A DNA stretch of 64,000 nucleotides from Planctomycetia bacterium (GCA_005790545.1 SXUL01000086.1:31177-95176); one strand, 5' to 3'; numbered from the stretch's first letter, positions 52,443-61,332 are shown. Notes: generated by a model not told the origin, from the sequence alone. Numbers and translations: made by a program.

Positions 52443-54386
52443 ATGCTCCGCAGCGCCGACCCGCACATGACGCCCGACAGAGACGCGCAGGACTCCGCAC
52501 ATTTACCGTCTCCGCGCGCAGCTTTTGTCGCTGCTCTTGTGTTTCTCGCTGTGGCCCTGCTGCTGCTGCCGTGGGAAGACGTGCTGCTGCTCGCTTGCAA
52601 TGAGGCCTTTCAGTCCAGCGCTCCGTTTTGGGAGTTTGTAGAGAACTGGACGCCGCTCCTGCTGCTCGCCACGGCCATTCCTCTCGGAGCGTGGCTCCTG
52701 TTCCGTGCACGGACGCGCGCTTTCCGGACGCGCGGTCTCATTCTGCTCGCGGTGCCGTTGCTGGCCATCAGCGCTGGCGAAGCTCTGAAATCCGCCATTG
52801 CACGCCCGCGGCCCATGTCCGAGGAACTGGGGCTGGTCGCGCGCGGGCTCGCCACAGCGGACCCCCTCGTGGATTGCCGTTCGTTTCCTTCAGGACATGT
52901 CATCACCACGACGGCGGTGTTCGCGAGTCTTGTGATTCTCTTTTCACGCCGGCGCGCTGCACGCTGGTTGCTGCTCGGCATCCCGCTGCTCATGCTCGAT
53001 CGCCTCGCGCTGGCACGGCACTTCCCTTCGGATGTGCTGTGTGGCGCTGCTCTCGCATGTGCCGTGACGGCGTTCGCGCTGCGGGTTCTTCGGCATGGCG
53101 TCGCCCCGGTCGCAGCGCGCTGGAGGCCGGCCTTCGGACTGCTGCTTGTGCTGGCACTCGGCTTCGCGGTCGCCAAACCGGTCCGCGTGGTGGATGGCAG
53201 CGGGGAGGAACTCGACGGATTCGCGTCCGGCGCGCGTTGGGAGCGAGTTCTTGCGGAGCCCGTGCTGGGGCCGGCCCTCGCGTTGGCGCGTTCGGCCACG
53301 CCGCGCGCTCTGGCTGAGGCTGCGCTGCCCTTGCTCGCGCTCGCTCTCGTCGTGGTCTTGCTGTTGCCAGCCCGCAACTGGCGCTGCCGCTTCTTGCGCG
53401 GAGCGTTGCTGCTCGCGTGGGCCGGGCTGGTCGCGGGCGCAGTGGTGCTGGGTCTTGCTCCCGGTGATCGCTGGCACTCCACCGAGCGCGGCTTGTTTCT
53501 CGATCTGCACACGCACGGTGGTGATCCAGTGGATGGGCGCGCGGATGCGCGAGAGCTGGTCGGCGCACTGGCGGCCCGCGGCATCGACGTGGTCGGCCTC
53601 ACGCATCACGACGCGGTGGCGCCTGCCTTCTCACCGAGCGCTGGAGTCGTGGTCCTCGAGGCTCTCGAATGGAGCGCGGGTGTTGCACACACGGGAGGCG
53701 TGATGCCGCACTTCCTCTGCTTCGGCGAGCGGGTTGCTCTCGAGGACGCGGCGCGCAGCGCAACGGGGTTTGCGGCTCGTACGGCGCTCAGCACCGCGGA
53801 TCTTCTTGCAGAAGTGCGTGCATTGAAGGAGCGCGGACTCGTGGTTGTTGTCGCCCACGATGCAGCGACGCGCAGCGCATGGAAGCCGGGCGGTCGACTC
53901 GCAGGGCTGCCGTCGCGTGCGGATTATGTGGCAGCGGGGGTGGACGGATTCGAGGTGCGTCATCGCGCCGTGCCGGGTTCAAAGGCGGAGAAGCAGGACG
54001 CCGAGAGTCTCTTCGCGCTTTGCAAGAAGCACAGCCTGCTCGGTCTCGGCGCAAGCGACAGCCACGGTCCGGTGCGCGGGTCGCCCTGCGTCACATTCTT
54101 CCCGGGAGAGTTCAGCCCGGAGCTTGCTGCACGGCAAGGAGAAGTGTTGCAGCGCCTGCGCGAGCATGGTGCCCACACGGCCCTCCTGGTTGCTGCGCCC
54201 ACGGATGGTTTGCGCGGTGGCACGCTCTTGCCGGTCGAGATCGCTTGGGACTATCTGCGTTCGATGCCTGGAACAGCGCGCCTTGCGTGGCTCGGCTGGG
54301 CTGTGCTCGTCACGCTGCTGCTGTCACGCACTCAGGCCACAGCGTGCGCGCGCACGGATGCTGCTGGCGCACCGTCAGCGCGCTGA
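52443..54386 (+). CDS. Fusion: membrane PAP2 phosphatase and PHP phosphoesterase
   Basis: A 647-residue membrane protein with two phosphoesterase modules. The PAP2 part (about 30-215) has the complete signature KSAIARPRP (116-124), SFPSGH (147-152) and R187 with ARHFPSD (His193, Asp197), as in lipid phosphate phosphatases. Two or three more helices lead to a PHP domain from about 352 with DLHTHGGDP, LTHHD (387-390), VVVAHDAA and ASDSHGPV, a metal-dependent histidine/aspartate site. A C-terminal helix (TARLAWLGWAVLVTLLL) ends it. PHP topology depends on helix count. It is divergent from the head-group operon, whose genes would supply phosphorylated lipids or alcohols, but that link is inference. 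The ATG at 52467 is an alternative start. Confidence 0.85.
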   Translation: MLRSADPHMTPDRDAQDSAHLPSPRAAFVAALVFLAVALLLLPWEDVLLLACNEAFQSSAPFWEFVENWTPLLLLATAIPLGAWLLFRARTRAFRTRGLILLAVPLLAISAGEALKSAIARPRPMSEELGLVARGLATADPLVDCRSFPSGHVITTTAVFASLVILFSRRRAARWLLLGIPLLMLDRLALARHFPSDVLCGAALACAVTAFALRVLRHGVAPVAARWRPAFGLLLVLALGFAVAKPVRVVDGSGEELDGFASGARWERVLAEPVLGPALALARSATPRALAEAALPLLALALVVVLLLPARNWRCRFLRGALLLAWAGLVAGAVVLGLAPGDRWHSTERGLFLDLHTHGGDPVDGRADARELVGALAARGIDVVGLTHHDAVAPAFSPSAGVVVLEALEWSAGVAHTGGVMPHFLCFGERVALEDAARSATGFAARTALSTADLLAEVRALKERGLVVVVAHDAATRSAWKPGGRLAGLPSRADYVAAGVDGFEVRHRAVPGSKAEKQDAESLFALCKKHSLLGLGASDSHGPVRGSPCVTFFPGEFSPELAARQGEVLQRLREHGAHTALLVAAPTDGLRGGTLLPVEIAWDYLRSMPGTARLAWLGWAVLVTLLLSRTQATACARTDAAGAPSAR

Positions 54387-54397
54387 GCGCGCCACGC

Positions 54398-54847
54398 TCA
54401 GCGTGACTCGCCGAGGATTTGCAGCACCTGCTCGGGCTTCTTGGCCTCGATGATGCGTGTGCGCGTCTGCTCGGACTTCAGCACGTTGGTGAAGCGCGCG
54501 AGAATGCGGAGGTAGTCTTCGTTCTGGCCCTCGGGCCCGGCGATCATGACCACGATCTGCACGGGCTTGCCGTCGAGGCTCTCGAAGGGGATGCCGGCCT
54601 TGCACACGCCGATGGCGGCGATGAATGCCTTCACGCTCACGATCTTCGCGTGCGGAATGGCGATGCCGTAGCCGATGCCCGTGGAGAGGATGCGCTCGCG
54701 ATCGGAGATGGCCTTGGCGAGGTCCTTCTCCTTGGCGACCACGCTGGTCTTTCCAAGCACCTTGACGAGCGCCTTCAGGGAGGCCTCCTTGGTGGGATCC
54801 TTCAAGGTCACAATGCGATCAGCGGCGAGGAGGTGCGTGAGTTCCAT
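54398..54847 (-). CDS. PTS IIA (PtsN-like) domain protein
   Basis: A 149-residue phosphotransferase IIA of the fructose/nitrogen type. The active histidine is in [11 protein letters not shown], and the C-terminal [17 protein letters not shown] and EQVLQIL patterns are typical. The start at 54847 gives the family N-terminus ([18 protein letters not shown]). A TATGTT box is seen 23 nt upstream. It is not next to a permease, EI or HPr gene, so it is likely the regulatory PtsN branch controlling carbon, nitrogen or potassium responses rather than sugar import. It lies convergent to the PAP2-PHP gene by 11 nt and divergent from trxB. Confidence 0.88.
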   Translation of the reverse strand: MELTHLLAADRIVTLKDPTKEASLKALVKVLGKTSVVAKEKDLAKAISDRERILSTGIGYGIAIPHAKIVSVKAFIAAIGVCKAGIPFESLDGKPVQIVVMIAGPEGQNEDYLRILARFTNVLKSEQTRTRIIEAKKPEQVLQILGESR

Positions 54848-54903
54848 GGAGGGTTCCGGGCGCGGGCAACATACCCGAGGCCTGCCGCCGGTCAAACGGA
54901 GCG

Positions 54904-54931
54904 TTGGCGCTCTCGCGCTGGCGCGTAGCAT
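54904..54931 (+). promoter_or_regulatory. Sigma70-like promoter of trxB
   Basis: TTGGCG (54904-54909), 16 nt, TAGCAT (54926-54931), then 19 nt holding AAGGAAAG before ATG 54951. Confidence 0.45.
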
Positions 54932-54950
54932 CCGCGCGAAGGAAAGCATC

Positions 54951-55889
54951 ATGGCTGACAGCGCTGAGGTGGTGATCATCGGTTCGGGTCCGGCGGGGTG
55001 GACAGCCGCGATTTACGCTGCCCGCGCCAATCTGAACCCGGTGCTTTTCGAAGGCCCGCAGCCGGGTGGCCAGCTCACCATCACCACGGAAGTCGAGAAC
55101 TTTCCGGGCTTCCCCGAGGGCATCATGGGCCCGGAACTCATGCAGCGCTTCCGGACGCAAGCCGCGCGCTTCGGCACGGAGATCCACTCGGAGTCCGTGG
55201 TGGAGGCCCGTCTTGCGGGCGGCGCGCCGTTCGTCGTGCGGAGCGCCGAGCGGACCATCACAGCGCGCACCGTCATCATCAGTACCGGCGCGACCGCGCG
55301 CTTGCTCCATCTGCCCCGCGAAGGGGAGTTCATGGGCTACGGGCTTTCGGCCTGTGCGACCTGCGACGGGTTTTTCTTCCGGAACAAGCGCGTCATGGTC
55401 GTCGGTGGCGGTGACTCGGCCGCAGAAGAAGCGAACTTCCTTACGCGCTACGCGGCGGAGGTCACACTGGTGCACCGCCGTGACAGTCTGCGTGCCAGCA
55501 AGATCATGTCGGATCGTGTGCTGGCGAACCCGAAGGTGAAGGCGCGCTGGAACAGCGAGATCGTCGAGTACCTGGGCGTGCCCGGAAAGAAACTCTCCGG
55601 CGCGAAGATGCGCGACACGGTGACAGGTTCTATCGAGGATGTCGCCATGGACGGCATCTTCCTCGCCATTGGCCATGTACCGAACACCGCACTCTTCACG
55701 GGGCAGTTGCCCGTGGACGGCAAGGGGTACCTGACGACGGTGGCGGGCAAGACGGCGACGAACATCCCCGGTGTGTTCGCCTGCGGTGATGTGCAGGATG
55801 CGTATTACCGACAGGCCATTTCAGCGGCCGGGTCCGGATGCATGGCGGCCATTGAAGCGGAACGCTTCCTCGAAGCCATGGGGCACTGA
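54951..55889 (+). CDS. trxB: Thioredoxin reductase
   Basis: A 312-residue flavoenzyme that reduces thioredoxin with NADPH. The FAD dinucleotide fold [16 protein letters not shown] starts at 11, the redox pair Cys135/Cys138 is in [11 protein letters not shown], the NADPH fold is [12 protein letters not shown] near 151-162, and the C-terminal FAD motif is [14 protein letters not shown]. The start at 54951 is fixed by AAGGAAAG upstream and the usual [11 protein letters not shown] beginning; the reading frame continues upstream over the divergent ptsN-like gene but without family similarity. Proline dehydrogenase follows 2 nt after the stop and is probably co-transcribed. Confidence 0.96.
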   Translation: MADSAEVVIIGSGPAGWTAAIYAARANLNPVLFEGPQPGGQLTITTEVENFPGFPEGIMGPELMQRFRTQAARFGTEIHSESVVEARLAGGAPFVVRSAERTITARTVIISTGATARLLHLPREGEFMGYGLSACATCDGFFFRNKRVMVVGGGDSAAEEANFLTRYAAEVTLVHRRDSLRASKIMSDRVLANPKVKARWNSEIVEYLGVPGKKLSGAKMRDTVTGSIEDVAMDGIFLAIGHVPNTALFTGQLPVDGKGYLTTVAGKTATNIPGVFACGDVQDAYYRQAISAAGSGCMAAIEAERFLEAMGH

Positions 55890-55891
55890 GC

Positions 55892-56800
55892 GTGAGTTTC
55901 TTCGATCGCATGGTGGTGAAGACGCTGCCTCTCGTGCCGCGCTGGGTGGTCAAGCGTGTGGCGAAGCGCTACGTCGCCGGAGAATCTCTCGCGGATGCGT
56001 TGAACGTCGTGGCACGGCTCAATGCGGAGGGCTGTCACGCGACCCTTGATCTTCTCGGCGAGTTCATCACCCGCGAGGAGGAAGCGGATGCGACCGCAGC
56101 CGGCTATGTGGAGATCCTGCAAGCCCTCGCCGCGCGGAAGCTCGACTGCAACGTCTCCGTGAAGTTGACAGCGTTCGGTCTTCTGCTGGATCGCGAGCGT
56201 TGCCTTGCCCGGGTACGCCGCGTGGTGGAGACAGCCAGAGCCTCCGGCAACTTCGTGCGCATCGATATGGAGGATTCCCCCTGCACCGACAGGACGATCG
56301 GGATCTTCAGGACTCTGCGCGAGGAGGGGTTCGAGAACACCGGGCTCGTGCTGCAGGCCTATTTGAAGCGCACTGTCGCCGACATCGAGGCGCTCGCATC
56401 TCTGAAGCCATCCTTCCGCCTCTGCAAGGGCATCTACATCGAGCCTGCCAGCATCGCCTTTCAAGGTCTTGAACCGGTGCGCGAGAATTACCGCAGCGCA
56501 CTCGCAGCCATGTTCCGAGCGGGCGCGCGTCGAGTGGGTATTGCCACTCACGATCAGGTGCTGGTCGAGGATGCGCGCCGCATGGTGCGCGAACAGGGCA
56601 TTGCGCGCGAGCGCTACGAGTTCCAGATGCTGCTCGGCGTCACGGAAAGCCTCCGCCAGCGCCTCGTGCGCGAGGGTGAGGAAGTTCGTGTCTATGTGCC
56701 GTTCGGGCGTGACTGGTACGGCTACAGCACGCGCCGCCTGAAGGAGAACCCCGCCATCGCGGGGCATATCCTCAAGGCTCTGTTCGGTTGCGGCGGCTGA
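55892..56800 (+). CDS. Proline dehydrogenase
   Basis: A 302-residue flavin enzyme oxidising proline to pyrroline-5-carboxylate. It has the barrel segments DCNVSVKLTAFGLLLDRERC, FVRIDMEDSPCTDRTIGIF, LVLQAYLKRTVADIEAL, RLCKGIYIEPASIAF, VGIATHDQVLVEDA and FQMLLGVTES. The C-terminal substrate motif is DWYGYSTRRLKENP, with the paired arginines. It is the short, monofunctional PutB-like form with no P5C dehydrogenase domain; no partner dehydrogenase is near. It starts with GTG 2 nt after trxB. The gene ends 1 nt before a tRNA-Leu gene on the opposite strand. Confidence 0.93.
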   Translation: MSFFDRMVVKTLPLVPRWVVKRVAKRYVAGESLADALNVVARLNAEGCHATLDLLGEFITREEEADATAAGYVEILQALAARKLDCNVSVKLTAFGLLLDRERCLARVRRVVETARASGNFVRIDMEDSPCTDRTIGIFRTLREEGFENTGLVLQAYLKRTVADIEALASLKPSFRLCKGIYIEPASIAFQGLEPVRENYRSALAAMFRAGARRVGIATHDQVLVEDARRMVREQGIARERYEFQMLLGVTESLRQRLVREGEEVRVYVPFGRDWYGYSTRRLKENPAIAGHILKALFGCGG

Positions 56801-56801
56801 A

Positions 56802-56875
56802 TGCTCACGGTGGGGGTCGAACCCACACTCGGGGGATTTTAAGTCCCCTGCCTCTGCCAATTGGGCTACGTGAGC
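56802..56875 (-). tRNA. tRNA-Leu (UAA anticodon) with short variable arm
   Basis: A 74-nt cloverleaf on the minus strand. Acceptor stem GCTCACG/CGTGAGC, D arm with GCCCAATTGGCAGAGGC (three pairs and one C-A mismatch), anticodon arm GGGGA-CTTAAAA-TCCCC with anticodon TAA, variable region only CGAGT, T arm GTGGG-TTCGACC-CCCAC. Normal bacterial leucine tRNAs have a long variable arm, so this is a class-I-shaped leucine-decoding tRNA. CCA is not encoded. Confidence 0.92.
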
Positions 56876-56917
56876 CTGAGTGATGTTAGCGGTTGGAGCA
56901 GCGGGATCGCTGCAGGA

Positions 56918-57427
56918 TCAACCGGCATCCTGCGCGTCCGACATGCGTGCGAGGCGCTCGAGGCCCGCTCCATCGAGGCGGTGCAACAACCATTCCTTCT
57001 TCACCGCAATGCCGTGCCGCTGATAGAAATCGAGGGCGAGTTTGTTCCAGTCCAACACGATGAAGTCCATGCGGCCGCAGTTCTTGGCGACAGCAAGGCG
57101 CGCACATGTGACCATGAGCCGGTGTCCGACCTTGAGCTCGCGGAAGTCCGGCAGCACGAAGAGATCCTCGAGATAGAAGGTCGGCCGTGCCGCAAAGGTG
57201 GAATAGGCGAGGAAATGTGCGGCATAGCCGACGAGGTGTCCCCCGTGTTCGGCAACGAGCAGGCCGTAGTACGGGCGCGCGCCGAAGAGATGTTCGATCA
57301 GACGCGCTTTGGCTTCGGCATCGGGCGCAGGCATGTTCTCGTAGCGAGCCAGCGCGTCCACGAGTTGCAGGTACTCGCCGGCGTCCTCGATACGGGCGGG
57401 ACGGATGAGAATTGCGTCAGAGCTCAC
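56918..57427 (-). CDS. GNAT family N-acetyltransferase (diamine acetyltransferase-like)
   Basis: A 169-residue acetyltransferase using acetyl-CoA. GNAT motifs are present: the strand LLVAEHGGHLVGYAAHFLAY, LYLEDLFVLPDFRELKVGHRLMV with the pyrophosphate loop, and MDFIVLDWNKLALDFYQRHGI at the C-terminus. YLEDLFV and FYQRHGI closely resemble spermidine/diamine acetyltransferases; another amine is possible. It begins with GTG, overlapping the stop of the VWA gene (GTGA), so it is translated from that message. The functional link with a VWA protein is unclear. Confidence 0.88.
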   Translation of the reverse strand: MSSDAILIRPARIEDAGEYLQLVDALARYENMPAPDAEAKARLIEHLFGARPYYGLLVAEHGGHLVGYAAHFLAYSTFAARPTFYLEDLFVLPDFRELKVGHRLMVTCARLAVAKNCGRMDFIVLDWNKLALDFYQRHGIAVKKEWLLHRLDGAGLERLARMSDAQDAG

Positions 57428-59232
57428 TTGGTGTTCCTTTCCGCCGACCTCTCGGAACTCAGATCCTGGTGCACGCCGCCGGTGCCTTCAGAGACACGCT
57501 TCATCCACGGCGTCGCGCGATCACCAACGTTCACAGTGTGAATGCGGATTGCGCGCCCGATGTTCCAGCGCAGAAACGCATCGCACAACTCGTTCTCGTT
57601 GAGGATCGCTCCTGCGGATGGCGCGCCATCCGAGAGGAGGAAGATGGTGTCCGGTCCGTCGAGGGCGTCCTTCGGGGCCGGCTTCTTCTCGGGATGGAAG
57701 GCGAGTTGCACACCGGCGTGAATGTTCGTCTTCTGACCTGCGGATTGTGACCTGACGCGGTTGCCCATCTTCTCGCGCGTCAATGGATCGAGGCGTTCAA
57801 GCCCATCCGTGAGCCACAAGGCTTCATCGTTGAAGAACACGATGCCGACGCGCGTGCCTTCAGGGAGTTTCGAGAGCACGTGCAACAATTCCGCCTTCAG
57901 GAGATCCAGGCGCGTCGAGAGCTCAAGGCTCCTCAGGTGTGCTGAGGACTTGATGTGCTCGGCTGCGCGGCCGCCCTTGACGACCTCCCGCATGGACCCG
58001 GATCCATCCAGCACGAAGACGAGGCTGCCTCCATCGGCACCGATGCCATAGAAACTGCCGTACGGCGACGGTGAGGCCTTCCCATCTGCCGGAGCTGCAT
58101 TCTTGCGCGCCAACCAGAGTTCCTTCCACGCGGCGACATCGTTGCCGAGATCAGTGCCAAGGCGCTGAATGAGGAATTGCTGGGCGGCGCTCCGGACGCG
58201 TGGTGCTTCCGACATGCCGGCGCAGGTGAGGATGGCATCAACGCCCGCATCGCAGTTGCTGAGACTCGCATGTTCGAGCAGCGCGGTCCGCAGCGGCCAG
58301 GCGCTGCCCTCGGGCGCAAGTTTCAGTGCCTCAATGTGGATCCGTCCGCAGCGTGTGGCGCCCCGCAGCAACGCGACGCGCTGGGTGAGTGAGAGCTTCG
58401 GGTCCTTCATGAAACGCAGCACAGCCTTGGCGGCTTCGGGTGTCGCATTGCCTGCGAGCACGAAGAGGAGTTCTTCGCGCTCCGGAACATCCTTGCCCGC
58501 GCGCTGGACCAGCGCATCGAGTGCGGCGCCCTCGGACGTGCGCTGAAGCGTGATGCGCGCGGCGCGGCGCACATCCTCCGGTGTTGTGGCGTCAGCGAGA
58601 AGTTCGAGGGCGGTCGTTACACGTCGGGGAGCGGGGAATGTTGCGAGGGCTGAGGACACTTCTTCGCGGCGTCGAGCGCGCGTCTCGAGGGCCTGTTTCA
58701 ATCGTTCCGGGTCCGGTTTCGCAGCGCCTTCGCCGCTGAAGGCCAGCGTTCCCATGGCGAAGGCTGCGGCATCCCCATCTGCACGCCGCGAAAGCCTGAG
58801 TCGGGAAACGCCGTTGCTGAAATCGAGCACGCGCTCGCCTTTCCTGCTCTTCAGCCCGGCGAGAGGGACTTCGAGACGCTGCAGGCCGGGTTTCAGCTCC
58901 ACCTCGATCCAAGCGGCGGAGTCGTTGTTCTTCCGCCCTTCCACGTCCTCGATGCGCCACTGGAACCGGATCGGTTTGGTGCCCTCAAGGAACACTTCCG
59001 CGTGGAGCTTCTTCGGGCTGGTGCCCGCTAGATCCTCCACCGTGATGCCATAGAAGCGCGAGGCTCCCGCTGCGATGCGCAGCAACCAGCGCTGCTCGAC
59101 GGCCACTGCACCCAGCGTGCCTTCGTGGCTCACCGCTTCATCGCGTGCGCCGTCGAGGATGACCACAGGTCGCGGAGCTTGCGCTGACGCTGTGTGGAGG
59201 ATGAGGAAGAGAGCTGCCGCACACCTGAACAT
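57424..59232 (-). CDS. Secreted VWA-domain protein with helical repeats
   Basis: A 602-residue exported protein. The signal peptide is MFRCAAALFLILHTASAQA. Residues about 20-175 are beta-rich, about 180-390 are HEAT-like helices (REELLFVLAGNATPEAAKAV, SLTQRVALLRGATR), and a von Willebrand A domain follows near 410 with the metal-binding DGSGSM, then FFNDEALWLTDG and LLSDGAPSAG. VWA proteins often bind partners or assist metal-dependent assembly. ATG 59232 is 8 nt after TATCAT with no Shine-Dalgarno. The GNAT gene overlaps its stop. Confidence 0.85.
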   Translation of the reverse strand: MFRCAAALFLILHTASAQAPRPVVILDGARDEAVSHEGTLGAVAVEQRWLLRIAAGASRFYGITVEDLAGTSPKKLHAEVFLEGTKPIRFQWRIEDVEGRKNNDSAAWIEVELKPGLQRLEVPLAGLKSRKGERVLDFSNGVSRLRLSRRADGDAAAFAMGTLAFSGEGAAKPDPERLKQALETRARRREEVSSALATFPAPRRVTTALELLADATTPEDVRRAARITLQRTSEGAALDALVQRAGKDVPEREELLFVLAGNATPEAAKAVLRFMKDPKLSLTQRVALLRGATRCGRIHIEALKLAPEGSAWPLRTALLEHASLSNCDAGVDAILTCAGMSEAPRVRSAAQQFLIQRLGTDLGNDVAAWKELWLARKNAAPADGKASPSPYGSFYGIGADGGSLVFVLDGSGSMREVVKGGRAAEHIKSSAHLRSLELSTRLDLLKAELLHVLSKLPEGTRVGIVFFNDEALWLTDGLERLDPLTREKMGNRVRSQSAGQKTNIHAGVQLAFHPEKKPAPKDALDGPDTIFLLSDGAPSAGAILNENELCDAFLRWNIGRAIRIHTVNVGDRATPWMKRVSEGTGGVHQDLSSERSAERNTK

Positions 59233-59240
59233 GCGGGCCG

Positions 59241-59246
59241 ATGATA
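59241..59246 (-). promoter_or_regulatory. -10-like TATCAT, 8 nt before the VWA gene
   Basis: TATCAT on the minus strand, 8 nt upstream of the ATG; no ribosome site between them. Consistent with a leaderless transcript. Confidence 0.35.
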
Positions 59247-59262
59247 CAGAACGAACGTGACC

Positions 59263-59799
59263 TCAGCGCGCCCGGGGGGCGAGTCGTGCGTAGGCCGCGA
59301 GAACGTTTCTGCGCGCAGTGTCCAGACACTCGATCAGACAGGCCGCCTCGGTTGGCAGGCCGGCTTTCTGCGCCGCGGCGAGTTCCCGGGCGAGAGACTG
59401 GCGCACACCGGCGTACCAAGTCACCAGACCGTTCAGATCCGCCTCGGCCGGAGGAATGAGGCTTGCAGAATGGAGCCTTGCCAGCGGGGTTTTCGGAGCG
59501 CTTTCGTTGCCAGTACCCGGTGGAGCGAGCGAAGCTTCTGCTTCCGCAGGCGCAGGTGCCTTTGCTCCCGTGCTGGGGGGGGCAGGTTCCGCTGCGGGTA
59601 CGACCGGAGTCGCGGGCGGCGGTGCTGTGACAGGCTCGCTAGCGGGCGTTGCGGGGGCCGGCGTGGCAGGCTCTGCCGGCGGGGGCTGTTGTTGTGGTTC
59701 TTCGCGGGAGGGCGCTGCCGGTGGGCGGGGTGTTGCCGGTTCCTGCGCCCAGCCCACAGCACCAAGCAGCAAGAAGAGCGAGAGGGAAGCACGTGACAT
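59263..59799 (-). CDS. Secreted proline/alanine-rich protein
   Basis: A 178-residue exported protein of unknown function. A signal peptide (MSRASLSLFLLLGAVGWAQ) is followed by about 85 residues of Pro/Ala/Glu-rich low complexity (PPATPVVPAAEPAPP), then a short helical C-terminal domain (GLVTWYAGVRQSLARELAAA, ARRNVLAAYARL). AGGAGA before ATG 59799 and a TAGACT box 24 nt upstream support this strand. The opposite strand is also open over this stretch, but as a mirror of the repeats. It may be a periplasmic linker or wall-spanning protein. Confidence 0.7.
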   Translation of the reverse strand: MSRASLSLFLLLGAVGWAQEPATPRPPAAPSREEPQQQPPPAEPATPAPATPASEPVTAPPPATPVVPAAEPAPPSTGAKAPAPAEAEASLAPPGTGNESAPKTPLARLHSASLIPPAEADLNGLVTWYAGVRQSLARELAAAQKAGLPTEAACLIECLDTARRNVLAAYARLAPRAR

Positions 59800-59940
59800 G
59801 GCGGAGTCTCCTGCACCTCCAGTCTAGCCTGCACACGAGTACCATGCGCGCATGAAGGGTGGCCATGACGCAAGGTTGCGAGCACCCGAATCCTCTGTCA
59901 TGGCGGAGGATTGCAGCGGCAGGCTGCGGTGGCCGCGCGC

Positions 59941-61332
59941 ATGAGCGCCAGAGCTCGGGTTCTGCTCGCGTGTGTCTTCCTGATGAGTTTCGGGTGTCTG
60001 GTGGCTATTCACCTTGCGGTGGCCGCAGAGGAGGCGAACTTGCGCGCGGAGGCCGAGCGCGCGACGGCCGTTCTCCGGGAGCGCGCGGCGGAGCGCGAAT
60101 TCAGAGAGTCTGTTCGGGCCTTGCTCGACTCGCGCCGCAACCGCATGACCGAGCGTCTGCGGGAGGCGCTGAAGAAGGACGGCGGGAAGATCGCTCCCGA
60201 GGTGCTGGCCGATCTGCTTCGCGTCGTCGATGCGGAGGAGACGGCCAGCGCGGCGTCGGATCATTCGAATGCGGCGGTGTTCCCGCTGCCTGAGGCACTG
60301 CGCGGCAGAGCGGTGGATACGGTGCCCGCAGGGCGGGGTTGGCGCGCCTGGCTCTTGGCGCCATGGGGACTTCTCACGGCGCTTGCACTCGCGTTCTGGT
60401 GGCAGCGTTGCTGGCAGGCGCCGCTCGCGGAATTGGAGGCAGCCATCGGGCGTGGTGACGGAGGCCATGCGCTTCCGTCCCTCGCTCGAGCGCTCGATCC
60501 CGTCATTCGCGAGCTGGCGGCGGCGCGTCTTGCACTGCAACAGCATGTGGACGCCAAGACCGGTCAACTGGCACGCGCGCTCGCAGTGCAGCAGCAGCAG
60601 AAAGACGAGCTGGCGCTGCTCATCCGCGACCTTGAGACGGCGCGTGAGCAATTGGTGCGGCAGGAGAAGCTCGCGGCCATCGGCACCCTTGCTGCGGGTG
60701 TGGCCCACGAGTTCAACAACATTCTCGGTGGTGTGCGCGGGTGCGCGCGGGAGGCTCTCGCGTGCAAGCCCGCCGCCGATGTGGAGGATTGTCTCTTGAT
60801 GATCGTGCGTGCCGCGGATCGCGGGCGCGGCATCGTCGAGGGGCTCGGGCAACTCGGGCGCCGGCGCCAGGAGCACGCGCTGCCCGTCGCGCCGGAGACA
60901 CTCGTCGCCGAGGTGCTGCGGCTGCAGCGGCAGGCGGCAGACGAGAAACAACTGCGGATCGTGGACGAGACGCGCGGCGCCGCAAGCGTGCTCGCGGATG
61001 CGACAGCGCTCCAGCAGATGTGCATGAACCTCGTCAAGAATGCGATCGAGGCGTCTCCTGCCGGGGGTGTTGTGCGCGTGACTGCGAAAGCGGTCGACGG
61101 GGTGTTGCGTGTGTGTGTCGAGGACGAAGGCGCAGGCGTCAGCGAGAGCGCGCGGTCGCGGCTCTTCGAACCCTTCTTCACCACCCGCGAGAAGAGTGGA
61201 GGAACCGGACTTGGTCTTGCCGTGACGCACGGGCTCGCTCTCGCCCAAGGCGGCAGCACGGGCTACGCTCCTCGTGAACCACGCGGGAGCAGGTTCTGGT
61301 TCGAGGTTCCCCTCGCAAAGAGAGAGGCATGA
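59941..61332 (+). CDS. Membrane sensor histidine kinase (NtrB-like)
   Basis: A 463-residue sensor with two membrane helices (about 7-29 and 136-153) around a small periplasmic domain, a HAMP-like/coiled-coil linker and a cytoplasmic kinase. The phosphoacceptor is His256 in GVAHEFNNILGG; the N box is in NLVKNAIEASPAGG, the G boxes in VEDEGAGVS and GTGLGLAVTHG. It overlaps a sigma-54-type response regulator gene (ATGA). The start at 59941 gives the first helix directly; an upstream in-frame ATG at 59911 adds ten residues. The stimulus is unknown; the periplasmic part (about 30-135) is rich in charged helices. Confidence 0.92.
   Translation: MSARARVLLACVFLMSFGCLVAIHLAVAAEEANLRAEAERATAVLRERAAEREFRESVRALLDSRRNRMTERLREALKKDGGKIAPEVLADLLRVVDAEETASAASDHSNAAVFPLPEALRGRAVDTVPAGRGWRAWLLAPWGLLTALALAFWWQRCWQAPLAELEAAIGRGDGGHALPSLARALDPVIRELAAARLALQQHVDAKTGQLARALAVQQQQKDELALLIRDLETAREQLVRQEKLAAIGTLAAGVAHEFNNILGGVRGCAREALACKPAADVEDCLLMIVRAADRGRGIVEGLGQLGRRRQEHALPVAPETLVAEVLRLQRQAADEKQLRIVDETRGAASVLADATALQQMCMNLVKNAIEASPAGGVVRVTAKAVDGVLRVCVEDEGAGVSESARSRLFEPFFTTREKSGGTGLGLAVTHGLALAQGGSTGYAPREPRGSRFWFEVPLAKREA

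Noticed and set aside
59257..59827. Plus-strand Gly/Ala-rich frames opposite the Pro-rich secreted protein
   Set aside because: The minus strand has a signal peptide and AGGAGA site; the plus-strand frames are the complement of the Pro/Ala repeats.
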